NCBI GenBank assembly: GCA_034044135.1
Contig: CP139021.1
Location: 6,610,001 to 6,674,000, forward strand
DNA length: 64,000 nucleotides
Origin: Flammeovirgaceae bacterium SG7u.111
Lineage (GTDB): Bacteria; Bacteroidota; Bacteroidia; Cytophagales; Flammeovirgaceae
Direction: 5' to 3'
Shown here: positions 33,771 through 43,198 of the stretch, piece by piece
Layout: each line of letters opens with the position of its first letter
How positions within the stretch are numbered: position 1 is the first letter of the stretch
The notes under the pieces: model-generated
What the model saw: the letters and a program-made list of their open reading frames with translations, nothing else
What the model was told of the DNA's origin: nothing
Databases searched by the model: none
Made by a program: the position numbers and the translations under genes

Positions 33771-34685
33771 ATGAGAGATTTTAAACTAAAGGAGCTTTTT
33801 TACACACTTCTCATTCTTAAGCTACTATTGATTTCTGCATGTTCTAAGGATGAAATAACTATCTCCAAACAGGATTTAGTAAATAAAGATTGGAGCCTTC
33901 TCACAAATGAATATTTTTATCTAGATGAGTCCATTTTTCGAATAGACACAAGTATATATGAAAGTGGAATTATATTTTTCAATGGAAGTGATACGGATCG
34001 TAAAGGAAATGAAAGGATAGCATCAATAGAAAATGATAGAATCTACCTTCAAATCAACAAGAAGAAAAAGCTCTTTGGTACAATAACTTATTTAACTGCC
34101 GATACCCTTAAAATTAGTCTAGAGGAGTATTTAGATTTCAATATTCCAGTTCTAGGGGATTTTACTTTGCCTGAAAAAGAACTTCTATTTTATAATGATG
34201 ATATAGATAGCTCAGAAAGCATGTCGTTTAATTCAATCTCTATCTCTTTCAGTTCATGTTGGGGGAGTTGTAATGAACAACAGCTTGAGATTGATCGAAA
34301 AGGAAACGTAAAGTATAACGGTATAAATAGTTATGCCAAATATCAAGGATTCCATGTAGGAACTTTAACTGAAGAACAACTTAAAACAATAGGCTCTCTC
34401 TTAAATAAGGCTACAAAAAATGAGTTGAGAACATTTTATCAGTCTCCAGAAATTAGTGGTGAACATTTAAGGTTAGTCCATATGATCGTAGATGTAGGTA
34501 TGAGTTATCAATTAAAATTGCTCAATGGCCATGATAGGGTTGATACTCGCTTATTACCATTGTGGAATTACTTAGATACATTAGATGATATTATTGATAT
34601 GCAAGCAATCCAAACTCCTTTAAGCTTTAAGACGAAGGTTTTTAAAGGAAATTGGCAGGCAAATCCATACTGTTCTATGAATTAA
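33771..34685 (+). CDS. Uncharacterised lipoprotein
   Basis: The 304-residue protein starts at ATG 33771. The N-terminus is basic then hydrophobic and ends in a lipobox (LLLISAC, Cys at about 24). The rest alternates beta-strands and charged loops (DWSLLTNEYFYLDES; ISISFSSCWGSCNEQQ with three nearby Cys; a C-terminal LPLWNYLDTLDD). No known domain is recognised. It lies beyond the IS110 element, with AT-rich codon use like the cassettes, but no attC-like core precedes it. It may be a stranded cassette gene. Confidence 0.55.
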   Translation: MRDFKLKELFYTLLILKLLLISACSKDEITISKQDLVNKDWSLLTNEYFYLDESIFRIDTSIYESGIIFFNGSDTDRKGNERIASIENDRIYLQINKKKKLFGTITYLTADTLKISLEEYLDFNIPVLGDFTLPEKELLFYNDDIDSSESMSFNSISISFSSCWGSCNEQQLEIDRKGNVKYNGINSYAKYQGFHVGTLTEEQLKTIGSLLNKATKNELRTFYQSPEISGEHLRLVHMIVDVGMSYQLKLLNGHDRVDTRLLPLWNYLDTLDDIIDMQAIQTPLSFKTKVFKGNWQANPYCSMN

Positions 34686-34782
34686 AAAAAGCTAAGCCCC
34701 TCTAACCCGCTGTTCGAGGTTTGCAATTCCGAAGAGCTCCTACTAAACTCAGGTGAGCATCCACCCGACCCAAACAAGCACT

Positions 34783-34813
34783 AAAAAAAAGGAAGCCCAA
34801 AAAAGGCTTCCTC
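34783..34813 (-). terminator. Terminator of pgl
   Basis: On the minus strand GAGGAAGCC TTTTTT GGGCTTCC is followed by a run of Ts. It lies 33 bases beyond the pgl stop codon. Confidence 0.8.
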
Positions 34814-34845
34814 TCAGTAAATTCATTTAGCTCCAAAGCAAATCG

Positions 34846-35556
34846 TTAAATTTCTCCTGCCGCTTCTTTGTCCAAATACCAGGTCAGGTTTTCTTTGCTT
34901 ACGAGCGATGCAGGGAACTGCTCTGCCCCCGCTTCTTCTTTGGTAATTACCCTTACTTTCTCGGCTTTTCCCTTGCCCGTCACCAAAAAGGCAATTTGCT
35001 TGGCATGGTTAATTACTTTTCCAGTAATGGTTATCCTATTTTGCCCCGACTCAGGATGTGCCGCCACTTCACACAGGTTTGGCGAGTCCCAAAGGTTAAT
35101 TTGGTAAGGAAATACCGAAGCCGTATGCCCATCGTCGCCCATGCCTAGCAGCACCAAGTCGAACTGAGGCACGCCGTTTACCGCAGGCACTCCCGCTTCT
35201 ATTTCCTTGGCATAGCGAGTTGCCTCCTCGGCAGGAGTATTCTCCCCTACCATTCTGTGCACATTCCCTTTGGGGATATTCACCTTACTCAGCAAATGGT
35301 CTACCGTCATTTTATAGTTGCTATCCGAATCTGTCGGGGGGACACAACGCTCGTCCACCCAGTAGAAATGTACATTTTCCCATTTGATGGCTTCCGCTGC
35401 TTCTTCGGCAATGATATCAAAAATGATCTTGGGCGTGCTTCCTCCCGAAAGGGCGATAGTCACCTTGTCTTTTGAATTGATGAGCATTTTAAGCTCTTTG
35501 GCAAAGTCTTTTGAAAGCGCCTGTTTATCAGGATATATTTTTAGTTCTGGTTTCAA
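34846..35556 (-). CDS. pgl: 6-phosphogluconolactonase
   Basis: The 236-residue protein is of the SugarP_isomerase/Pgl type, with ALSGGSTPK (about 38-46), the ERCVPPTDSDSN loop and LLGMGDDGHTAS. It hydrolyses 6-phosphogluconolactone in the oxidative pentose phosphate pathway. No ATG fits the N-terminus, and TTG at 35556 (KPELKIYPD) is the likely start. It lies 136 bases downstream of zwf on the same strand, and a terminator follows, so zwf-pgl form one unit. gnd is not adjacent. Confidence 0.92.
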   Translation of the reverse strand: MKPELKIYPDKQALSKDFAKELKMLINSKDKVTIALSGGSTPKIIFDIIAEEAAEAIKWENVHFYWVDERCVPPTDSDSNYKMTVDHLLSKVNIPKGNVHRMVGENTPAEEATRYAKEIEAGVPAVNGVPQFDLVLLGMGDDGHTASVFPYQINLWDSPNLCEVAAHPESGQNRITITGKVINHAKQIAFLVTGKGKAEKVRVITKEEAGAEQFPASLVSKENLTWYLDKEAAGEI

Positions 35557-35634
35557 TGTAATAGGGTTTAAAGTAATAATGAATCTTTCCCAAGCCCTTC
35601 AAAAATCGGATTAAAGAATGGACTTGTTTGAAAA

Positions 35635-35681
35635 GTTTCAAGTTACAAGTTTATGGATTTTAATAACCTGTAACTTGAAAC
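35635..35681. repeat. Inverted repeat between zwf and pgl
   Basis: A 13-bp perfect stem (GTTTCAAGTTACA / TGTAACTTGAAAC) with a 21-base loop lies in the gap. It has no T-tract, so it may be an mRNA processing or stability hairpin rather than a terminator. Confidence 0.55.
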
Positions 35682-35692
35682 CTGAAACAATT

Positions 35693-37201
35693 CTAAAGCT
35701 CACAGAAATTACCGTCGTTTGTTAGGTTTTTACAAGGGTATCTCCAAATTTCGTTTTCACCTTCTATCAAATCGTCGGCAGGCTCAGGTCCCCATGTACC
35801 CGCAGGATAGCCATACATCTTTATGGTTGGGTCTTCTTTCCAAGCTTTCAAAATTGGCTCTACAAACTCCCAAGCTGCTTCAACAGCGTCACCACGAGCA
35901 AACAGCGTACCGTCACCTTGCATACAGTCGAGCAAAAGCCTTTCATAAGCCTCTGGCAAGTCAGTTGAGGTCAGCTCCGAGTAGTGGAAATCCATGTTCA
36001 CATCCTTCACCTTAAAGCCTTCGCCCGGCACTTTCACCCCAAACTTGAGCAAAATCCCTTCATTTGGCTGGATGCGGAGGATCAATACATTGTCCCCATT
36101 TCCTTGGTTTTGGTCGAATATCTGGTAATGGACTGGCTTAAAGTGGATCACAATTTCCGTCACCCTAGTTGGAAGGCGCTTGCCCGACCGAACATAGAAA
36201 GGAACTCCTTGCCACCTCCAGTTATCTATATAAAACTTGATAGCGCAATACGTCTCCGTCATTGAGTTTTTATCCACTCCCTCTTCTTCTCTATACCCAG
36301 GCACCACATCTCCTTTTATCTTAGAAGTAAGGTACTGTCCACGGATTACGTTGTTTTTCACATCGTCTGGCGAAAGTGGCTTCAACGAGCGGAAAAGCTT
36401 CGTTTTCTCATCCCTTATATATTTTGCCGACACCGAAGTAGGCGGTTCCATCGCTATCAGGGCCACCAACTGGAGCAAGTGGTTTTGGATCATATCTCGC
36501 AATGCTCCAGAGCTATCGTAATAGCCTCCTCTTTTTTCCACACCTACGCTCTCCGCCGAGGTAATCTCTATATGGTCGATGTAATTCCTGTTCCAAAGTG
36601 GCTCAAAAATGCTATTGGCAAAGCGGGTCACCAATACGTTTTGTACCGTCTCCTTGCCCAAATAATGGTCTATTCGGTAAATCTGCGACTCTTCAAAATA
36701 CTGGTGCAAGCGTTGGTTCAGCTCTTTGGCAGTTTCTAGGTCATAGCCAAAAGGCTTTTCAATAATTACCCTTTTCCACCCATTATCTTGGCTGCTTAGC
36801 TTTGTCTCTTTCAGGCAATGACTAATGGTATCGAAAAGGCTTGGCGGGGTAGAAAGGTAAAATATATAATTGGAAGAGATATCTTTTTCCTTTTGGATAC
36901 CTTCCAGTTTTGTTCTCAGGTTTTCATAATCTGCCGCATCTTTGGTGTTGAGCGGTTGGTAATACAGCATCTCATGAAAACCATCCAACTTCTCTTCCCT
37001 AGGCAAATGCTCGTTGCTAATCGCCACCTTATCCCTAAATTCATCATCCGTCATTTTGGTACGGCTCACGCCTACCACGGCAAAATTTTTAGGCAACAAG
37101 TTATTTTTATGTAATTGGTAAACCGCTGGTATGAGTTTCCGAGCTGTAAGGTCGCCCGAAGCCCCAAAAATTACAAGTATCTGACTTTCAGTTTTTTTCA
37201 T
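35693..37201 (-). CDS. zwf: Glucose-6-phosphate 1-dehydrogenase
   Basis: The 502-residue protein starts at ATG 37201. It shows the NADP-binding FGASGDLTARKLIPA (12-26), the substrate motif RIDHYLGKE (about 175-183) with the catalytic His region, and the C-terminal G6PDH domain through to the end. It makes 6-phosphogluconolactone and NADPH in the cytoplasm. It is first in the zwf-pgl unit. Confidence 0.96.
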   Translation of the reverse strand: MKKTESQILVIFGASGDLTARKLIPAVYQLHKNNLLPKNFAVVGVSRTKMTDDEFRDKVAISNEHLPREEKLDGFHEMLYYQPLNTKDAADYENLRTKLEGIQKEKDISSNYIFYLSTPPSLFDTISHCLKETKLSSQDNGWKRVIIEKPFGYDLETAKELNQRLHQYFEESQIYRIDHYLGKETVQNVLVTRFANSIFEPLWNRNYIDHIEITSAESVGVEKRGGYYDSSGALRDMIQNHLLQLVALIAMEPPTSVSAKYIRDEKTKLFRSLKPLSPDDVKNNVIRGQYLTSKIKGDVVPGYREEEGVDKNSMTETYCAIKFYIDNWRWQGVPFYVRSGKRLPTRVTEIVIHFKPVHYQIFDQNQGNGDNVLILRIQPNEGILLKFGVKVPGEGFKVKDVNMDFHYSELTSTDLPEAYERLLLDCMQGDGTLFARGDAVEAAWEFVEPILKAWKEDPTIKMYGYPAGTWGPEPADDLIEGENEIWRYPCKNLTNDGNFCEL

Positions 37202-37637
37202 CGATTTGATTTAAGCTTTTTACAAAATTGCGGAACGGAGTCCTTGTTAAAACCCCTTAGCCCCTAGGAGGTTTGGGAATTTTAAAAACTTAACCCTTTG
37301 GCAATTCGTCTTGAAGATTTAATAAGCTAGTTGCGGCTTCCGATTCCTATTGAAAAAAGTCTTTATTTTGAAAAAAATATAAGCTTGGAAGATGTCCTTT
37401 CAAAATCCATTACCTACATCCTGTGTTAATTCCAGACTTTCCTTTATAGCCCCAAAAATGCAACAAGTAACCCTTAAAAAACAACTTTAATCTTCATAAA
37501 TCCTTTTTTCAGAAAAAACCACTTCTTTTTCTTTTGTAAAAACATGGCTTCCCCCCCAAATAGAAGCAGGCATTTCCATCCTTTTTTCCTAACTTTTGGG
37601 CACTGATCTATTCTCCACTTTTATAACCTAGCCTGGT
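37202..37637. other. Divergent intergenic region, no recognised element
   Basis: About 436 bases separate zwf from the divergent glycoside hydrolase gene. I see a local CCCCTTAGCCCCTAGGAGG inverted stretch near 37255 and T/A runs but no ORF or known RNA. Confidence 0.35.
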
Positions 37638-40445
37638 ATGCCAATAGAAGAAGAAAAAAACACCATTGACAGAAGATCTTTTTTGAAAACTACTGGCTTG
37701 GGAACAGGTGCAATGCTCTTGGGCTTGCCTACGCTACAAGGATGCATGAGCGAGGATGCCCGGCCCATAGACGATGATTTTTTCAAAGGCTTCCAACATC
37801 CCCCTGCCCTTGCTCGCCCTTTTGTACGCTGGTGGTGGAACGGCAACCATATCAGCAAAGAGGAAATACTTAGAGAGCTAGACCTGATGAAAAATGCAGG
37901 AATAGGCGGAGTAGAAATAAACCCCGTAGCTATGCCCGAAACAGCAGAGGCCGACCCCGAAGCCGGGCTCGTTTGGCTTAGCAACGAATGGTGCCAGATG
38001 GTGAAGTTTGTCTGCGACGAAGCCAAAAAAAGAAATATGCTGGTGGATTTGATAGTAGGGACTGGCTGGCCTTTTGGGGGAGAGTTTTTAGAAGAAAGCG
38101 AAACTATTCAGGGCGTAAGTGTAGAGATTATCGACATAGTCGGTTCTGGCCCTCAAAGTATCGAACTACCCAAAATAGATGAAGAAAATGAGAAGATCAT
38201 GCAAATTGCCCTTATCCCAAACCACATGGGGGCTATTGGCGCAAAAAAAGACCTCAGCGACCTTCCTGTAAAGAAGGGGAAAATAGAGTTTGAAGCTCCC
38301 GAAGCCACTCACAAGCTTTATGTGGTAATTTGGAAAAATAAATTTAGGGAAGTGATGCACGGTGCACCCGGAGGAGCCGGCCCTGTGCTAGACCATTTCA
38401 ACCTCCACGCTGTAGAAAAGTACCTCGACCGAATTTCCGATGCGCTGAACCCACTCTTTGAAGGATCGATGGGCAACGGCATTCGTTCGCTTTTTTGCGA
38501 CAGTATAGAACTTGAAGGGGCAAATTGGACTTCGGACCTTGCCCAAGAGTTTGAAAAAAGAAGGGGCTACGAAATATTCGAATATCTCCCTCTCCTACTC
38601 GATAAAAATTTCAACCCTGAAACTAGTTTCCAAAAGGAATTTAGAAAAGTAAAATACGATTATAGCCTTACGCTGGCCGAGCTTTTTAAAGAACGGTTTG
38701 TCCAGCCATTCCACCTTTGGTGCAACTCCAATGCCTGCCAAAGTCGCTACCAAGCCTACGGACATCCATGGATTTACACCGACTTGCTCGATGGAAACCT
38801 CACCCCAGATATTCCCGAAGGCGATCAATGGCTTTTTAACGCTGGTTGGCAAAACTTCTGCGATGTGGACAATATCCGCTATGCTATTTGGAATAAGTAT
38901 GCAGCTTCGGGTGGTCATATAAAAGGTAGAAAAGTCATTAGCACCGAAGCCATGACCAATACTTCGGGCGTGTTCCAAGCTTCTTTGGAATACATAAAGC
39001 AAGCGACAGATCTCAACATTGCTACGGGAATTAACCATACTATTTTGCATGGGTACAATTACTCACCTCCAAGTGCCGGCTTCCCAGGCTGGGTGCGCTA
39101 TGGGACGTATTTCAGCGACCAGAATACATGGTGGCCTTATATGCCAGCATGGGCAAACTACACCGCAAGGCTTAGTTATGTATTCCAAGAAAGTAAGCCT
39201 GTTGGGCAAATAGCTTTGCTAGGCCCTACGCCAGATGTATGGAGCAAAGATGGCCTCGACCGCACCGCATTCAACTTTACCCCATGGTACTTGCACTCCT
39301 TTTGGCAAGCATTTAACCACAACGGCTTTATGAGCGACTTTGTGAACTGCGAAGTGGTGACAAAAGCAAGTGTGCAAAAAGACAAATTGGTTTGTGGGCA
39401 CATGGCTTACGAAGCTATTTTTATTTGCAATGTGATAAACATGCCCCCCGAAACGGCTGAAAAACTGGTGGAATTTGCCAAGGCTGGCGGAAAGGTCTTT
39501 TTTGTAGGCTCTTTTCCCAATAAAGCCCCTGGCTACCAATCCAGCCCTGATGCCGCTAACAGGCTTAAAAAGGCAGTGGAACTGACCATGAACGCAGATG
39601 CCAAGCTTATTCAGTCTCCCCCCGACGACGACAAAGATAACCAACAGGAACTTGCCAAATGGGTAAAAGTTATTTGTAAGCAACATTCCCTTGTGCCAAA
39701 AGTCAACTTATCAGAACCGCATCACAAGGTGTTTGTAAACCATCAGCAGGCAGGAAAAAAGGAAATTGTTTTTTTTGCCAACATGGACAGGGAGAACAAT
39801 AGCGTGTTTGAAGCGCAATTCCCCACAGGTAAAAAACTGCCCTGGCGATGGAATCCTGAAACAGGGGAAAGAACCCTCTACCCCCATAATGTCCCCCACA
39901 TCCTAAAGTTTGACCTAGCTCCGCTCGAATCCATTCTGTTGGTATTTGAATCGCTAGGACAGTTTGATGTCCCCCGGCCAGAAGAAGCTCCTATGTTTGA
40001 AAATGGACAAACGATAAATGGCCCTTGGAAAGCCACTTTTGAGCAACCGATTACAGAGGAAACTTTTGAAAAAGAGTTTACCAAACTCGCAGACCTCAAA
40101 GACATAGAAGAGCTCAAGTACTTTTCGGGAACAGTGACCTATACGACCAGCTTCATCCCAGAAAATGTATCACTGAACATCTTAGATCTGGGAAAAGCCC
40201 ATGAGATAGTAGAGCTGCGGATCAACCAACAATTGGTAGGCACAAAATGGTGGGGCAAGAAAGTATTCGATATCTCAGATATGCTCATAGAAGGGGAAAA
40301 CGAGCTACAAATAAAAGTCACCACGCTGCTCTATAACTATTGCTGCTCCCTTGAAGGCAACCCAACCGTAGAAACATGGCGAAAGAGAAGCAAAGAAGTA
40401 GGCCTGCTTCCTTCGGGCTTGGTAGGTCCTGTGGTGGTTTATTAG
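37638..40445 (+). CDS. Tat-exported glycoside hydrolase, GH106/alpha-L-rhamnosidase-like
   Basis: The 935-residue protein has a twin-arginine signal (DRRSFLKTTGLG) ending in a lipobox-like LQGC, so a folded surface lipoprotein is likely. The N-terminal catalytic barrel opens with the GH106-type pattern RWWWNGNHISKEEILRELD and IGGVEINP. The C-terminal part (about 790-935) looks like a jelly-roll sugar-binding domain (IEELKYFSGTVTYTTSF). This fits alpha-L-rhamnosidase-like enzymes that trim plant or algal glycans. The substrate is not certain. No SusCD pair is adjacent, so it is not in a classical polysaccharide-utilisation locus. Confidence 0.7.
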   Translation: MPIEEEKNTIDRRSFLKTTGLGTGAMLLGLPTLQGCMSEDARPIDDDFFKGFQHPPALARPFVRWWWNGNHISKEEILRELDLMKNAGIGGVEINPVAMPETAEADPEAGLVWLSNEWCQMVKFVCDEAKKRNMLVDLIVGTGWPFGGEFLEESETIQGVSVEIIDIVGSGPQSIELPKIDEENEKIMQIALIPNHMGAIGAKKDLSDLPVKKGKIEFEAPEATHKLYVVIWKNKFREVMHGAPGGAGPVLDHFNLHAVEKYLDRISDALNPLFEGSMGNGIRSLFCDSIELEGANWTSDLAQEFEKRRGYEIFEYLPLLLDKNFNPETSFQKEFRKVKYDYSLTLAELFKERFVQPFHLWCNSNACQSRYQAYGHPWIYTDLLDGNLTPDIPEGDQWLFNAGWQNFCDVDNIRYAIWNKYAASGGHIKGRKVISTEAMTNTSGVFQASLEYIKQATDLNIATGINHTILHGYNYSPPSAGFPGWVRYGTYFSDQNTWWPYMPAWANYTARLSYVFQESKPVGQIALLGPTPDVWSKDGLDRTAFNFTPWYLHSFWQAFNHNGFMSDFVNCEVVTKASVQKDKLVCGHMAYEAIFICNVINMPPETAEKLVEFAKAGGKVFFVGSFPNKAPGYQSSPDAANRLKKAVELTMNADAKLIQSPPDDDKDNQQELAKWVKVICKQHSLVPKVNLSEPHHKVFVNHQQAGKKEIVFFANMDRENNSVFEAQFPTGKKLPWRWNPETGERTLYPHNVPHILKFDLAPLESILLVFESLGQFDVPRPEEAPMFENGQTINGPWKATFEQPITEETFEKEFTKLADLKDIEELKYFSGTVTYTTSFIPENVSLNILDLGKAHEIVELRINQQLVGTKWWGKKVFDISDMLIEGENELQIKVTTLLYNYCCSLEGNPTVETWRKRSKEVGLLPSGLVGPVVVY

Positions 40446-40460
40446 AGGGGAGACGAGGCA

Positions 40461-40559
40461 ACCAACAACGGGGTCTTTTCAAAAGCCCCCGTCGCTAAGC
40501 AGCCCATCCCAAGTGGGTAGCCTTTCAAGCGTCGTGGGCGTAAAAAAACGACCACGACG
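40461..40559. repeat. Two-hairpin repeat element, copy A
   Basis: Hairpin 1 is AACGGGG...CCCCCGTCG (40467-40493), hairpin 2 is CGTCGTGG...CCACGACG (40530-40559). They are joined by a variable spacer. It follows the glycoside hydrolase stop and may act as its terminator. Confidence 0.7.
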
Positions 40560-40594
40560 TGTGTGGAAAATTCAATCTTTACCTTTCTTACATA

Positions 40595-40888
40595 ATGAAA
40601 AAACATAACCTATTACTCTTTATCATTTGTACATCTATTCTGTCTTGCCAAAACAAAAAAGAGATAAAGTATGCTGGATTTGATGATTTGGCGATAGGAA
40701 GTGAAACTATCAACCTTTATCAAAATGGTGATTTTTCTATTGAAATTGGCTTGGGGTATCACAAAGGAACTTACTCAATAGATAAAGATACTATTTTGCT
40801 CATCTACAACAATGAATCAGGCTTACCTAAAAAATTCTTGCTAAACGAGGACAAATTTGAGTCGGCTACCCTCATAAAATCTCAATAA
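40595..40888 (+). CDS. Small lipoprotein, probably the 5' part of a split gene
   Basis: The 97-residue product starts at ATG 40595 with a lipoprotein signal (LLLFIICTSILSC, Cys at 19). A compact beta-rich domain follows (NLYQNGDFSIEIGLG ... GTYSIDKDTILLIY). It ends just as a second open frame continues in the -1 register to 41280, so the original protein was probably about 225 residues. No family recognised. Confidence 0.55.
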   Translation: MKKHNLLLFIICTSILSCQNKKEIKYAGFDDLAIGSETINLYQNGDFSIEIGLGYHKGTYSIDKDTILLIYNNESGLPKKFLLNEDKFESATLIKSQ

Positions 40889-41280
40889 GGCGAATTGATA
40901 ACTATAAACATTCACAAAAGGTCAAAGCTAAGTTTGAGCATAAAAAGGTATTTGAAATAAAAGAAGCAATAAAATCAAACTATTACAAACCTCATGCAAA
41001 GGATTCTATCGACTGTACCGAATGGAGTTTAATAGAGCATGAAATTGAAATAATTATCAAAGAATCTGAACCTATAAATGGCTCTGAATGGCATCATCTC
41101 TTCGATCACTACCCCTGCCAAATTAAAGGAACTCTTATCCAAAGCTCTAAAAAATTTGATTATGCGATAAATATTGGAGCTTGGTTAACAATTTCCTCTG
41201 ACGACACTACGTGGAGGTTTGGCAGCTTTAAAGATGAAAACAATACGTATTTTCTTTCTACAGCTTTTATAGAAGAATGA
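40861..41280 (+). pseudogene. 3' part of the split lipoprotein gene, no start codon
   Basis: An open frame of 139 codons without ATG, GTG or TTG near its start overlaps the previous gene by 28 bases in the -1 frame. It reads as real protein (CTEWSLIEHEIEIIIKESEP, then WHHLFDHYPCQIKGTL). A single-base change near 40870-40890 would join it to the lipoprotein. No canonical slippery heptamer is visible, so a mutation or sequencing error is more likely than programmed frameshifting. Confidence 0.55.
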
Positions 41281-41300
41281 AAGGTATTATTTTGAAAGCG

Positions 41301-41393
41301 AGCCAACAACGGGGTCTTTTCAAAAGCCCCCGTTGCTTTGCATCCTACCAAATGAATAGCGTCGTGGGCGTAAAAAAAAACGACCACGACGTG
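41301..41393. repeat. Two-hairpin repeat element, copy B
   Basis: It has the same AACGGGG/CCCCGTT and CGTCGTGG/CCACGACG hairpins as copy A, with nearly identical first hairpin and a shorter spacer. Confidence 0.7.
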
Positions 41394-41486
41394 TCTCAAA
41401 ACTTTAGATCTTGCTTTAAAAGGAAACCTAAACAACAAAAACAGAGTACTAATACCCATAGCATTTAACCTACTTTTCTAAAAAAA

Positions 41487-41957
41487 ATGGAGATAGAAAC
41501 ACTGAAAACAAGAACAAGCATTGACCAAAACGATAAATTATTCAAAATATACACCCAGTTTGAGGAAGTGTTGGCAGCATTGAGAAAAAAAGAGCTTCCA
41601 GAGCAAACTATTGGAGTTATCAACCAAGAAATCCAACTTGTCAACTCTATCCCCGAGAGTGGAAAAGAACTCAAAAAGCAAATCAAAAAGGGGCAAGGAC
41701 GAATAGTAAAATTGCTAGAAAAGGAGCTAAAAATCGTACCACAAAGCTATTACCAATCGACATGGATGGGATTGGGCATGGCAGCATTTGGCTTGCCTAT
41801 GGGCGTAGCTTTTGGCATGGCTTTAGGAAACTTGGCATTTCTGAGCATTGGGCTGCCTATTGGCATGGCAATCGGGTTAGCCGTAGGCTCAGGAATGGAT
41901 AAAAAAGCACTGGAAGAAGGCAGGCAACTCGATGTGAAGATAAAGTTTTATGGGTAG
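41487..41957 (+). CDS. Glycine-zipper membrane protein, uncharacterised
   Basis: The 156-residue protein starts at ATG 41487. Residues 1-90 are helical and charged. Residues 92-135 hold two hydrophobic segments rich in Gly/Met/Ala spacing (MGLGMAAFGLPMGVAFGMAL), a glycine-zipper pattern seen in membrane-associated or pore-like helices. A short polar tail ends the protein. No named family is recognised. It stands alone between copies B and C of the hairpin repeat. Confidence 0.55.
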   Translation: MEIETLKTRTSIDQNDKLFKIYTQFEEVLAALRKKELPEQTIGVINQEIQLVNSIPESGKELKKQIKKGQGRIVKLLEKELKIVPQSYYQSTWMGLGMAAFGLPMGVAFGMALGNLAFLSIGLPIGMAIGLAVGSGMDKKALEEGRQLDVKIKFYG

Positions 41958-42057
41958 GAGAAAGCAATTCAGCATCTGCCAATTTAGTTGGAAATCAATT
42001 TATTGGGACTAATTTTAGGATATATGTTTTTATGAAGATGTTTAAACCTTACTACCT

Positions 42058-42885
42058 ATGAAAACTTTGCTTACCCTTGTTACTTTACTTTTACTCACTA
42101 TGAACCTGCATGCCCAAAATCCAAACTTCCATATCTACCTATGCTTTGGGCAATCCAACATGGAAGGCTCGGCAAAAATAGAAAAACAAGACTCAACCGT
42201 TGATGCCCGGTTTAAAATGATGCCGTCTATGGACTGCTCTAACTTGGAAAGAACCAAAGGCAATTGGTACCCAGCTATTCCCCCGCTAAGCCAATGCTTT
42301 GTAGGGCTCTCCCCTGCCGATTATTTTGGCAGAACAATGGTAAAAAACCTTCCAGAAAACATTACGGTAGGGGTTATTAGCGTGGCCATTGGAGGTTGCG
42401 ACATCCGCCTGTTTGACAAAAAAAGTTACAAAGACCATGTAGCCACCTACCCCGAAGATTGGTTTGTGAACAAAGTAGAAGGATATGGAGGAAATCCCTA
42501 CAAACGCCTTATTAAGCTCGCAAAAAAAGCCCAAAAAGATGGAGTGATCAAAGGCATTCTTTTACACCAAGGAGAAACCAATACAGGAGATACCTTATGG
42601 ACAAGCTATGTGAAAACGATCTATGAAAACATGATCGCTGATCTTTCATTGAACCCAGAAGATGTACCTCTGCTGGCTGGGGAAGTAGCTCATGCCGACC
42701 AAGGTGGGAAATGCGCCATCATGAACGAGATTATCGATACCTTACCAGAAGCTATCCCCACTGCCTATGTGATTCCTTCGAGCGGTTGTGCAGTACAAGA
42801 AGACAGTGTGCATTTCAGTTCGGAAGGAGTGCGAGAACTAGGAAAGCGATACGCAGAAAAAATGCTTTCGCTGGAGGGGGAGTAG
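42058..42885 (+). CDS. Secreted SASA-family (sialate O-acetylesterase-like) carbohydrate esterase
   Basis: The 275-residue protein has a signal peptide (TLLTLVTLLLLTMNLHAQ). It is an SGNH hydrolase of the SASA/CE6 type: CFGQSNMEG with the nucleophile Ser (about 33), GVISVAIGGCDI, LHQGETN and a C-terminal DSVHFS His. It should remove O-acetyl groups from carbohydrates such as acetylxylan or sialic acids, in the periplasm or outside. It may support the glycan degradation implied by the 37638 gene, though they are 1.6 kb apart with unrelated genes between. Confidence 0.82.
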   Translation: MKTLLTLVTLLLLTMNLHAQNPNFHIYLCFGQSNMEGSAKIEKQDSTVDARFKMMPSMDCSNLERTKGNWYPAIPPLSQCFVGLSPADYFGRTMVKNLPENITVGVISVAIGGCDIRLFDKKSYKDHVATYPEDWFVNKVEGYGGNPYKRLIKLAKKAQKDGVIKGILLHQGETNTGDTLWTSYVKTIYENMIADLSLNPEDVPLLAGEVAHADQGGKCAIMNEIIDTLPEAIPTAYVIPSSGCAVQEDSVHFSSEGVRELGKRYAEKMLSLEGE

Positions 42886-42934
42886 AATAGGTAAGATAGT
42901 TATCACGATTCTGCACTATTTTCCAAGTATTCAA

Positions 42935-43046
42935 GCAACGAGCGACGGGGTCTTTCCAAAAGCCCCCTGTCGTTTTGCAAGCTACTCCCTAACTCTGCCC
43001 CATTTCCCAACCAAGCGTCGGGGGCGTAAAAAAAACGACCACGACG
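42935..43046. repeat. Two-hairpin repeat element, copy C
   Basis: It contains CGACGGGG...CCCCCTGTCG and GCGTCGGGGGCGT...ACGACCACGACG hairpins with a longer spacer. It ends about 150 bases before the SAM riboswitch. Confidence 0.65.
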
Positions 43047-43198
43047 TATTTGACTTCCTTTTCCTAGGCAAGGAAAACCCTCAACTCAAACCTGATTCTA
43101 ATCAGTTTTCAAAAGAAAATCTTTTTAAGGCTTGGAAATGAACCAAACATATGCTTGCTTTGTTCACGATAAAACCCCAAGGCACGTAACGTGTCATT

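Larger units (their letters stand above)
32254..34771. repeat. Three copies of a GCGAGCATCC palindrome-type repeat
   Basis: The motif GYGAGCATCCRCYCGAYCC occurs at 32254-32272, 33551-33569 and 34753-34771, the last two followed by CAAACAAG. The first two flank the IS110 element; the third stands alone. The copy at 33551 forms a CGAGC-ATCC-GCTCG hairpin. They look like target or end sequences of the IS, or a local REP family. Confidence 0.6.

Noticed and set aside
40861-40890. Programmed -1 ribosomal frameshift in the split lipoprotein gene
   Set aside because: The overlap lacks an X-XXY-YYZ heptamer and a strong downstream hairpin at the right distance.
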